The position numbers and the translations under genes are program-made. Shown here piece by piece: positions 51,778-59,625 of a DNA stretch of 64,000 nucleotides (the first letter of the stretch is position 1; each line of letters opens with the position of its first letter). Location of the stretch: contig OX044357.1 of assembly GCA_943846675.1 (NCBI GenBank), positions 434,001-498,000 of the forward strand. The letters are read 5' to 3'. The stretch comes from UBA987 sp002292105 (lineage in GTDB: Bacteria > Bacteroidota > Bacteroidia > NS11-12g > UBA9320). The notes beneath the pieces were generated by a model. It was not told the DNA's origin and did no database searches. It was given only the letters and a program-made list of their open reading frames with translations.

Positions 51778-52320
51778 ATGACAGCGGACAAACGAGATAC
51801 AGAATGGAAATTGGTAAAGCAATCTTTGCAAGGAGACCATTCTGCTTTCGAGCTGTTGTATAAGTCATTATCACCCAAAATGTACGCCGTAAGTTTAAGA
51901 TACACGCACCAAGATCAAGACGCACAAGATGTGTTGCAAGAGGCGTTTATCCGGATTTACAAGAATTTAAAACAATTTAAATTCAACGGCTCGTTTGAAG
52001 GTTGGTGCAGAAGGATTGTTACAAATACAGCTATAGAAGCATTACGTAAAAAAGGTAGAATGAAGGAAAATTCTACAGAGGTGCTTCCAGATTTGCCTGT
52101 AGATCCTAAAAGTTTTGAAAAGTTAAAATATGATGACTTGATGAAACTTGTTCGTGCACTTCCAGATGGATATCGCAGTGTGTTCAACCTGTATGTGATT
52201 GATGGATTTAGTCATAGAGAAATTGGCGAAATGCTAGGCGTTACAGAAAGCACAAGTAAAACTCAGCTGTATAAAGCCAGATTGGCTTTGCAGAAAAAAG
52301 TACTAGAAACGATTGAGTAA
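51778..52320 (+). CDS. ECF RNA polymerase sigma factor (cassette 2)
   Basis: 180 residues, ATG start. Region 2 (about 22-90: HSAFELLYKSLSPKMYAVSLRYTHQDQDAQDVLQEAFIRIYKNL, then WCRRIVTNTAIEALR) and region 4 (about 120-175: LPDGYRSVFNLYVIDGFSHREIGEMLGVTESTSKTQLYKARLALQKKV) are complete. It is a paralog of the sigma at 2912 with the same length and gene order. Its stop overlaps the next gene by 8 bp. The upstream 60 bp carries GCAACC, also found upstream of cassette 1. Confidence 0.95.
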   Translation: MTADKRDTEWKLVKQSLQGDHSAFELLYKSLSPKMYAVSLRYTHQDQDAQDVLQEAFIRIYKNLKQFKFNGSFEGWCRRIVTNTAIEALRKKGRMKENSTEVLPDLPVDPKSFEKLKYDDLMKLVRALPDGYRSVFNLYVIDGFSHREIGEMLGVTESTSKTQLYKARLALQKKVLETIE

Positions 52321-53605
52321 AGAAAAGAACATATCGGAATTTGATTCGCTATTCAAACAGACGTTTGAGGGCGCCAGTTCGAGTGTGCCCCCTGGTGTTT
52401 GGGAAGGTGTTTCTGCTGCTACAACAGGAGTTGCAGGTGCTTCCAGTGCATCCTTATTGTCGAAACTGTTCGGTATTAAGGGCGCAGCCATTTTAGGATC
52501 TGTAGCCGTAATTGTTACTTCTACTGTTTTACTGACAAAGCAGTCAGATTCTCAACCTGAAGTAGAAACGGCAAGTAATCAAACGGAAATAGTTGTTGAT
52601 GCGCAAACGGATAAGAACGAATCGCCGGATGTAGTTTTACCAACTGATAAGTTGCCTAACAATGAAACGGCAAGTAACGTGTCTGTTGATTCAAAAGAAA
52701 AAAACAACAGCCAAACGCCAAACAATTCAGTTGCGCTTGAAGTTTCATCGAACGACGTCATACAACCCGATTATTCTGATAATGATGTGGCAGGGACGAG
52801 TGTAAATAATCCAAGTAATAGTGAGCCAACAAAATCTGCAAGCACACTGACATTGTCAGCATCTTCTGAAACCATATGTCAAGGTCAAAAAGTGGACGTT
52901 TCTTTACTTGGGGCCAATGCGCTGAAAGATGTTAATTGGACTGTAGATGGCAAACCAGTGGTTTCCAATAGAAAGTACATGAGCTTTTTGTTTGAAAAAG
53001 CTGGAGTACATTCAATTCAACTGAACGCTACTAATTCTGCTGGAGATAAGTTAAGTGCTAACCAAAATATACAAGTTATTGAGGCAGATGCTTCATTTAA
53101 GGTAAGTCAAAAAGATGGCAAGATGTATTTAACTTCATTGAAGCCAGTAAAGTCGAACCAATGGTACGTGAACCAGGTGTTGGTGAAAGAAAATCAAATT
53201 TCAACTTCATATCAAGCAGAAACGAAAACAAACGTAATCGTTCATGTCGCTACAAACTTGAATGGTTGCAGTGATACTGCACGACAGGAAGTGGATAGAG
53301 TGCCAAATTGTGCTGGTGATTTGAAGGTGCCAAATATATTCACACCGTATTATCAGGATGGTATTAACGATGACTTTGTCATCGACATGCCACAAGTTGA
53401 AGGATATAGATTAACCGTATACAACCTAAAAGACGGGAAGGTCGTCTTTGATACAGAAAACCAGGTACAAAACTGGAATGGTAAGTACGACAACGAAGGG
53501 GCAATGGTTCCAGTTGGTTACTACATCTACCGATTGGTATATAGTTGTAACGGGAAAACCACCACAAAACAGGACAGAATAATGGTTTCAGATGCAAAAA
53601 ATTAA
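52313..53605 (+). CDS. Membrane-anchored putative anti-sigma protein with PKD and T9SS type B-like C-terminus
   Basis: 430 residues from a TTG at 52313 inside the sigma gene. Residues 1-58 are cytoplasmic (FDSLFKQTFEGASSSVPPGVWEGVS, like the cassette 1 head). One transmembrane helix (about 60-78, AAILGSVAVIVTSTVLL) and a long Asn/Ser/Asp-rich linker (about 80-178) follow. Then come a PKD-like domain (about 180-330: ICQGQKVDVSLLG, VNWTVDGKPVV, AGVHSIQLNATNSAG) and a C-terminal gliding-associated / CHU_C-like domain (about 335-430: KVPNIFTPYYQDGINDDFVIDMP, YRLTVYNLKDGKVVF, NWNGKYDNEG, VGYYIYRLVYSCNGKTTTKQD). The end resembles the sorting domain of the giant cargo encoded next. Anti-sigma function is inferred. 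Confidence 0.75.
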   Translation: MSKEKNISEFDSLFKQTFEGASSSVPPGVWEGVSAATTGVAGASSASLLSKLFGIKGAAILGSVAVIVTSTVLLTKQSDSQPEVETASNQTEIVVDAQTDKNESPDVVLPTDKLPNNETASNVSVDSKEKNNSQTPNNSVALEVSSNDVIQPDYSDNDVAGTSVNNPSNSEPTKSASTLTLSASSETICQGQKVDVSLLGANALKDVNWTVDGKPVVSNRKYMSFLFEKAGVHSIQLNATNSAGDKLSANQNIQVIEADASFKVSQKDGKMYLTSLKPVKSNQWYVNQVLVKENQISTSYQAETKTNVIVHVATNLNGCSDTARQEVDRVPNCAGDLKVPNIFTPYYQDGINDDFVIDMPQVEGYRLTVYNLKDGKVVFDTENQVQNWNGKYDNEGAMVPVGYYIYRLVYSCNGKTTTKQDRIMVSDAKN

Positions 53606-53687
53606 TTTGAAAAACCCAATAAATAACGATAATATAGCAAGCTTGAATTTGTCGGGCTTGCTTATACATAACCCGATATTGAATTTT

Positions 53688-56600
53688 ATGAAAATGACAA
53701 AGAACAGAACTAAGTTTTTGATGTATTTGTTTTTCCCGATGCTATTGCTTTTGGGACAAGTAAATGCAGCTGACGCTCAATGTAAACCAAGCTATACGGC
53801 TGGTAATGAGTGTGAAAATGTGGCCATTAACTTTAAAGCTAATGCACCAGGATTCTCTACCTACGATTGGGAGTACAAAGAAAAAGTTTCTGGAACTGTG
53901 ATAGGGAGCTCGGCTGATCGAGATCCTTCTTTCCCGTTTCCAAAGGCTGGTACTTACGTAATCACCCTGAAAGCTTCAGGTGTTGCAGGTAATTGTACAG
54001 AATCTTTTGAGATTGTTATTAAGCCAAGTCCAAAGGCAATTCCATTTCTAATTACACCTAATCGACAGTGTTTTAAAGGGAATCAATTCTGTCTAATTGA
54101 TAGCAGTACGCCTGCACCAGGTAGCCAGATTGTACGTAGAACGATATTGTTCTCGGATGGTCAGCGTTACGACAAGGTTAATCCAACATTTGGAGACACC
54201 ATCTGCCATACAATCATCGACCCTAAAGGTGGTTGGTTTAACATGAAGATGGAGCTTGAAGATAAAAACGGTTGTGTTACAGAAGCATACTTTAATGATT
54301 TTATTCAAGTATTCCCTAGGTTAAATGTTCGATTGAGTAGTAACTCGCCAACTAAGTGTGACTCTACGAAAGCAACCATTACCAACCTAACATACAACGA
54401 CTGGAAAAACAACAATGAGACGACTATCGGGTTGAAAGACATCGCTCAGTTTGTTTTTGATTTCGGTGGTGGTGATCCTAAAGTGGTCATTGGTGACTCA
54501 GTTACCAATACCAAATATTGGACTGGTGAAGCATTTGATGGAATTACAGAACACTGGTACCGAACACATGGTACTTTCAATGCGACACTTTCTGTGACGT
54601 CACGTTTTGGCTGTTCTGAGACGTTTACGTATAAAGGTGCTGCAACCAACATTAAATTAAGACCTCAAATTATTGCGGATAAAGATTCGGCTTGTACGAG
54701 CGACCCTGAAACTTGTTTCAGTGTTTCTACAGGCCCAATACCTGGAGCACAGTTCTTATGGACGTTTGGTGACCCTCCATCGGGTAACTTAAACTTCGAT
54801 GATAAAACTTGGACTCCTTGTCACTCATACGGTGGTGGTCCTTGGATGATTTCATTACGAATCGTTTCGGGCCCATGTGATATCATGATCTTTGATACAA
54901 TCACTAAAGTGGGTCCATCATCAACTATTGAAGTTCCATTTGTACGTGTTCTTGAAAAAGAGAAGTACCAATGTGAAATCAGAGATAGTGTTCATTTTGT
55001 AAACAACTCTAGTTTTTACCATGATGATCCAAATTATTGGGATGAAGATTCATTCTTCTATTTCTATCCAAAATCTTTCAGAATTGTTAAGCATAGAGTT
55101 ACTGGCGTAGATAGTATCTATACCTATAGTAATGTGAAAACAAACACAGATACGTTTAAGGCAAAATATGCTGTAAGCGAGATTTTGTATCAAGATGGAG
55201 CTAAGATTTACTTTGATACTGACCTAGACTCATTTGTTGTTGTTATAGGGAATTCAAGCGGAGGTAATGACACGACTAAATTCGGTCGAGATATGGGCGG
55301 TTTGTATTCAAAGCGTCGATATGTATTTAACTTCAATGAGGATACACGAGCAGGTGATCAAACTGCAATTCCTGTAGATCCTGCAATTCGAAGAAAAGAC
55401 CACGTTTACCGTTTATGGACATTGGGAGACAATTTTGCGCCCCCATGTACTACCGACACAAAGGCAAATAAAAACGTTAACCTAAACTGTAATTTTACCT
55501 TAGACTCGTTACCCGTTCACTGGTATACGCCTTGGGATGATATTTATAGATACAGGAATAACGGACAGTTTTATACCAACCCCGCACCTAGAACATTGTT
55601 TAGCCGACATGCGCGACAATGTTACCAAGTACAGGTTTACCCTGCTGATACCGCAAGAGTACCTCAAGAGGTTGTTTTATTTGTGCCTAAAGACACAACA
55701 AAAACATTCTACATCCCTTACACGGATTCAATGGGTGTTGCAAGAACAGACACTATTGAAATTTTGGGATGGAAGAAGTATCCAGAATTTCAACAAAGAA
55801 ATAATTACCGCCTAAAAATATGGAAGCCTGAGGCTGTCTATACAGGTGAGGTAATCAGCACGGTAATATGGGAAGACCATGATTACTATATTCCAGCGGG
55901 TGTTACTATTCGACTGAAAAACCTTCAAAACGGAATGGTTACTACAGTAACTGGTCCTAAGGTTCATACCATCGAAAAAGACTACCAGTTTGAAGTTGAT
56001 GAAGGGGATTCGATTGTATCACTTCCAGAAATGATTATCAATCCTGAGCGGGTTGTTATTGCTGGAGCAAGTAATATTTTAATTGACACCGTTATCAATG
56101 GTGTAGAAACTACAGTTCAACGCTCTGTTGTATTGGTTGATTCTGTATACCACAGAAACTATTTCTATAACAATACGGCATCTTGTAACTCAGTTACATT
56201 ATTCCATAAAGACACTGTTCACCCATTTAAGTGTGAAAGTTCAAACAATATTTCATTGGCACTTATCCCACCAAGTGCAAGAGGCTTGCGATGGGAGTCA
56301 GGTATTCCTTGTCCATTAGATGGGAATAAGTTGAATTATTACCTTACGTTCAATATGGACGAAACGAAGCCTGGTTGTACACAACAATGGTTTGAAGTGA
56401 ATTATGATTCACTTACTGGTCCTGATAACTGGATTAATTACAAAAGTGGTGGAATATTAGCACCACCGCCTCCAGGGTTACCGATTCCATTCGTCTTACC
56501 GTATGATATCATTGGTCAGTGGGGAACTCAATTTGTAAAAGGATATTCTTCTGGAGAGATAGGAAGTGATCCAAGCAAACGTCCAAATGGTTCATTTACC

Positions 56601-59408
56601 ATTGGTTTGGTCGTTGCTAACGGACCACCTGCAACAGATAAAGACGGAAATCCAATCGCACCAGAGTGTACTGACACAGCATGGTATAGCGACATGTTCC
56701 GTTACCAATACTTAGATGCTCAGTTCGACATCTTATTACCTCAGAATGATCCATTGGCACTATGTGCTGGAGGAACTGCATATTTCAGAATGTTAAACCC
56801 TATTCAAGACAGTATTGCTGCATTGAGATGGAACTGGGGTTACCCTGATCGTTTATCAGGATACTACGAAGAATTCCAATACTTCCAAGAATACAAAGGT
56901 CCTGTTAATGGACGTAATGATGAAGGAACTACTTGGAATCAAGGTAAAGACGTTTGGTTGTATAACTATGTAGTGCGTCACAACCTAGATGAATTATTAG
57001 GTGACGAAACAATCGACACGCTTGTAACAAGAATTTACCGCGATTGGGACTACGAAGTGAATACGTATCAAGCTGACAAGATTCTTGTAGATATTTTGAA
57101 GCAGTTGAATCTTGACATTAGAGATATACCTGACGAAGATTTTGCATTGATGTTAGGAGATGGAACAGTAGGTTGTATCGATACAACTGGAATTAGTGAG
57201 TACTTTATCATTGGTAAAAAAGGTATTGACGAAAACGTAGTTTTCCATGATCAATACAAGTACCAGTATACAAACGACGGAAAAACGGATTCTGTAATTA
57301 TTGAAGAGGTATTTCACTTTAGAGATTCTTCGATTCAAGGTTTCGACACACTTGTTGCACCTTACGATCTAGTTGCTACAGATACGGTTTATAAGCGTGG
57401 AGCAGTTATACCTGATGTATATAAATTTACGTACCGTCATCCAGAGGTTCGCTTGAATTTCTGTGATCCAACCAAGAAAGATACTTTCTGGGTGAATTCT
57501 AACGGACCAATGGTTCCAGGGATATTCCTGAACAACCGAGTGGGATGTGAGAAGAGTGGTGCGAGACTGCTGAATGTTGGTTACCTCAATAAATTTGAGT
57601 TGTTAAACCAAGCGGTTTGTAAAAATCAAGTACACGAATTATACGACAGTATTCGATACTGGCAATATGGGGATGACGCATTCCCGAATGATTACCCTAT
57701 CGATCCACGTAAGTTCTGGGAAGATCCAGTACGATACGCTAATGGAAAATTAGAGATTAAATCAATTGATTGGAATTACGGCGATGGTGTTGATGACTTC
57801 AACAGATCGATTACATTCTTCAACCAATATGATAGTGCTGGCGAATATGTTGTTGCTATTGCTACTAGAGATTCAATTGGATGTACAGATACGGCTTTTG
57901 TAACAGCGTTTGTGACTGGGGCACTTGCCAATTTCGAAACCAACCAAGCGGTAGGCGGAGATCCATGTGATGGAATCATTAACTTCTTTGATTCATCAGT
58001 GGTATTTGATCCATGTCGAGGAAGAGATACTTGTCCAAATGGTGTTTATGAGCCATGTGACAGTGTAGTATGGTATGAGTGGGACTTTGGTGACGGTTCA
58101 ACAAGAAGTGTACTGAAAAACCCATCACACGATTACACGTCTAGTGGATGGTTTACAATCAAATTGAAAATTTACACCTTGTTGGGTTGTGAAGATTCAG
58201 TAGAGAAGCAAATATTCATTGAAGGACCTCAACCAAGGTTTGAGTTTGACGGAGGCAGCGTCTGGGGTGAAGATTCCATAATAATATGTGTGGGAGATTC
58301 CGTCCATCTGGCCAATACGAGTATTGATCCAATGTACAATCCAAATTGGGTGTTGTCATGGGGTGATTCGTTGAATTCAACTTCTTCAACAACTGACCCG
58401 AATAAGATATTATCTCACCAATACAATGATTCAGGTGTATACTATCTATTGATGTACATGGAAGACACGATTGAAGGATCAGCGAACAGATGTTTCCGCG
58501 TATTCCCAGATACAAGTACCAAGGATGGTAAAATACCTCGTAGAATAAAGGTAATTGTTAAACCAGTTGCTCCAGCTAAATTGGAAATTGCACCAGATAC
58601 AGTTTGTCCTTTCCAAGAGGTTGTATTTACAAGTAACTCAGATACTATCTATAAGTATTACCAATGGTCATTTGGTGATGGCGATACTGCCACGCGAAAC
58701 GATCCAGTAAATGTGGTTAGCCATAGCTATAAAGCTCCTGGTCGATACACAGTTGAGTTAATACCAAATTACGATCTCCCACCTGGTGATTTCGGACCAC
58801 GTTGTCAAGATGTTGATACCGGTTATGTAACTGTTATTAAGCCAACAGCTGATTTCGATATAATCGATGTTGACAAACCTGATTTCTGTTTCACCAACAC
58901 GTCAACCGGAGCGAAAACGTACGAGTGGCAAATTGAAACAGAGGTACGTGATACGGCATACGAATACACAAGTGACCTCAGCGAGCAAGTTTGCTACAAT
59001 TGGGGCGAAACAGTTGGAACGTTTGCCATCTGTTTAATCGCGACAAATGAAGCAGGATGTAAAGACACAATTTGTAAAACGATAGAGAACGACTTCTTTA
59101 TTAAGTTTATCCCTTACAACGTATTTACTCCAGATGAAGAAGATGCGTTGAACAACGAATTTGTTGTTGATATAGAAGGATACGAAGAATACCGTATCGA
59201 CATCTACAACAGATGGGGTGAGCTTGTCTTTAAAACTGAGTCTGTGAATAATGCACCAATCATTAATTGGGATGGTACAATCATGAACAAAGGAACAAAG
59301 TGTCCTGCAGGAACATACTTCTATGTAATCAACTACAAGTTGAAAAACCGACCTGAGAATGGTGAAGTAGGTGAACCAGTAAGCGGTACCGTTACCTTAA
59401 TACGATAG
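53688..59408 (+). CDS. Giant T9SS-secreted PKD-repeat protein with type B sorting domain
   Basis: 1906 residues from ATG 53688 (MKMTKNRTKFLMYLFFPMLLLLGQ, signal peptide); an ATG at 53592 overlaps the previous gene and adds 32 residues that are unlikely. The body holds several PKD-type Ig domains, clearest in FVFDFGGGDPKVVIGDS, FLWTFGDPPSGN, WNYGDGVDDF, YEWDFGDGSTRSV, WVLSWGDSLNS and YQWSFGDGDTATR, with many paired cysteines in secreted-protein style. The last 95 residues (NVFTPDEEDALNNEFVVDIEGYEEYRIDIYNRWGELVFKTE, WDGTIMNKG, PAGTYFYVINYK) are a T9SS type B (gliding-motility-associated) C-terminal domain. Probably a surface adhesin or structural fibre; no enzyme motif. Confidence 0.87.
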   Translation: MKMTKNRTKFLMYLFFPMLLLLGQVNAADAQCKPSYTAGNECENVAINFKANAPGFSTYDWEYKEKVSGTVIGSSADRDPSFPFPKAGTYVITLKASGVAGNCTESFEIVIKPSPKAIPFLITPNRQCFKGNQFCLIDSSTPAPGSQIVRRTILFSDGQRYDKVNPTFGDTICHTIIDPKGGWFNMKMELEDKNGCVTEAYFNDFIQVFPRLNVRLSSNSPTKCDSTKATITNLTYNDWKNNNETTIGLKDIAQFVFDFGGGDPKVVIGDSVTNTKYWTGEAFDGITEHWYRTHGTFNATLSVTSRFGCSETFTYKGAATNIKLRPQIIADKDSACTSDPETCFSVSTGPIPGAQFLWTFGDPPSGNLNFDDKTWTPCHSYGGGPWMISLRIVSGPCDIMIFDTITKVGPSSTIEVPFVRVLEKEKYQCEIRDSVHFVNNSSFYHDDPNYWDEDSFFYFYPKSFRIVKHRVTGVDSIYTYSNVKTNTDTFKAKYAVSEILYQDGAKIYFDTDLDSFVVVIGNSSGGNDTTKFGRDMGGLYSKRRYVFNFNEDTRAGDQTAIPVDPAIRRKDHVYRLWTLGDNFAPPCTTDTKANKNVNLNCNFTLDSLPVHWYTPWDDIYRYRNNGQFYTNPAPRTLFSRHARQCYQVQVYPADTARVPQEVVLFVPKDTTKTFYIPYTDSMGVARTDTIEILGWKKYPEFQQRNNYRLKIWKPEAVYTGEVISTVIWEDHDYYIPAGVTIRLKNLQNGMVTTVTGPKVHTIEKDYQFEVDEGDSIVSLPEMIINPERVVIAGASNILIDTVINGVETTVQRSVVLVDSVYHRNYFYNNTASCNSVTLFHKDTVHPFKCESSNNISLALIPPSARGLRWESGIPCPLDGNKLNYYLTFNMDETKPGCTQQWFEVNYDSLTGPDNWINYKSGGILAPPPPGLPIPFVLPYDIIGQWGTQFVKGYSSGEIGSDPSKRPNGSFTIGLVVANGPPATDKDGNPIAPECTDTAWYSDMFRYQYLDAQFDILLPQNDPLALCAGGTAYFRMLNPIQDSIAALRWNWGYPDRLSGYYEEFQYFQEYKGPVNGRNDEGTTWNQGKDVWLYNYVVRHNLDELLGDETIDTLVTRIYRDWDYEVNTYQADKILVDILKQLNLDIRDIPDEDFALMLGDGTVGCIDTTGISEYFIIGKKGIDENVVFHDQYKYQYTNDGKTDSVIIEEVFHFRDSSIQGFDTLVAPYDLVATDTVYKRGAVIPDVYKFTYRHPEVRLNFCDPTKKDTFWVNSNGPMVPGIFLNNRVGCEKSGARLLNVGYLNKFELLNQAVCKNQVHELYDSIRYWQYGDDAFPNDYPIDPRKFWEDPVRYANGKLEIKSIDWNYGDGVDDFNRSITFFNQYDSAGEYVVAIATRDSIGCTDTAFVTAFVTGALANFETNQAVGGDPCDGIINFFDSSVVFDPCRGRDTCPNGVYEPCDSVVWYEWDFGDGSTRSVLKNPSHDYTSSGWFTIKLKIYTLLGCEDSVEKQIFIEGPQPRFEFDGGSVWGEDSIIICVGDSVHLANTSIDPMYNPNWVLSWGDSLNSTSSTTDPNKILSHQYNDSGVYYLLMYMEDTIEGSANRCFRVFPDTSTKDGKIPRRIKVIVKPVAPAKLEIAPDTVCPFQEVVFTSNSDTIYKYYQWSFGDGDTATRNDPVNVVSHSYKAPGRYTVELIPNYDLPPGDFGPRCQDVDTGYVTVIKPTADFDIIDVDKPDFCFTNTSTGAKTYEWQIETEVRDTAYEYTSDLSEQVCYNWGETVGTFAICLIATNEAGCKDTICKTIENDFFIKFIPYNVFTPDEEDALNNEFVVDIEGYEEYRIDIYNRWGELVFKTESVNNAPIINWDGTIMNKGTKCPAGTYFYVINYKLKNRPENGEVGEPVSGTVTLIR

Positions 59409-59430
59409 TTACTCTAATTGAATATATCCA

Positions 59431-59463
59431 GCCCCAACATCCAATGTTGGGGCTTTTTTTTTT
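59431..59463 (+). terminator. Rho-independent terminator of the second ECF cassette
   Basis: GCCCCAACA (59431-59439) and TGTTGGGGC (59445-59453) form a perfect 9-bp stem with a 5-nt loop, followed by ten T. Confidence 0.95.
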
Positions 59464-59479
59464 GATAATTATAAATCAC

Positions 59480-59487
59480 TATTTTTG
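59480..59487 (+). promoter_or_regulatory. -7 promoter box of metH
   Basis: TATTTTTG matches TAnnTTTG and lies 7 nt before the riboswitch P1 strand, consistent with transcription starting near 59492. The T-rich terminator upstream contains a TTG, but at 15 bp the spacing is short. Confidence 0.55.
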
Positions 59488-59491
59488 CTCG

Positions 59492-59616
59492 CGTTATCAA
59501 GAAAGGCGGAGGGAATAGGTCCTATGAAGTCTTGGCAACCTGTTTGTAAACAAGGTGCTACATCCTAGCCGATTTATATCGGAAAAGATACCATTCACAA
59601 AACGGTTTCTTGATAC
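59492..59616 (+). ncRNA. SAM-I (S-box) riboswitch in the metH leader
   Basis: Conserved S-box segments are present in order: TTATCAAGAAAGGCGGAGGG (59494-59513), CCTATGAAG, CTTGGCAACC (59531-59540), a variable hairpin, CAAGGTGCTACATCC (59551-59565), and a P4 stem CCGAT / ATCGG (59569-59582). The canonical P1 (TATC with GATA, 59495-59498 and 59587-59590) is short. A second, 10-bp perfect complement to TATCAAGAAA (59495-59504) lies at 59606-59615, ten nt before the ATG. S-adenosylmethionine binding should lower metH expression, probably at translation because no terminator follows. Confidence 0.93.
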
Positions 59617-59625
59617 AAAACAGTT

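Noticed and set aside
53592..53687. Upstream start for the giant T9SS protein, overlapping the membrane protein gene
   Set aside because: It would put 32 polar residues before the signal peptide; ATG 53688 gives a normal signal sequence.
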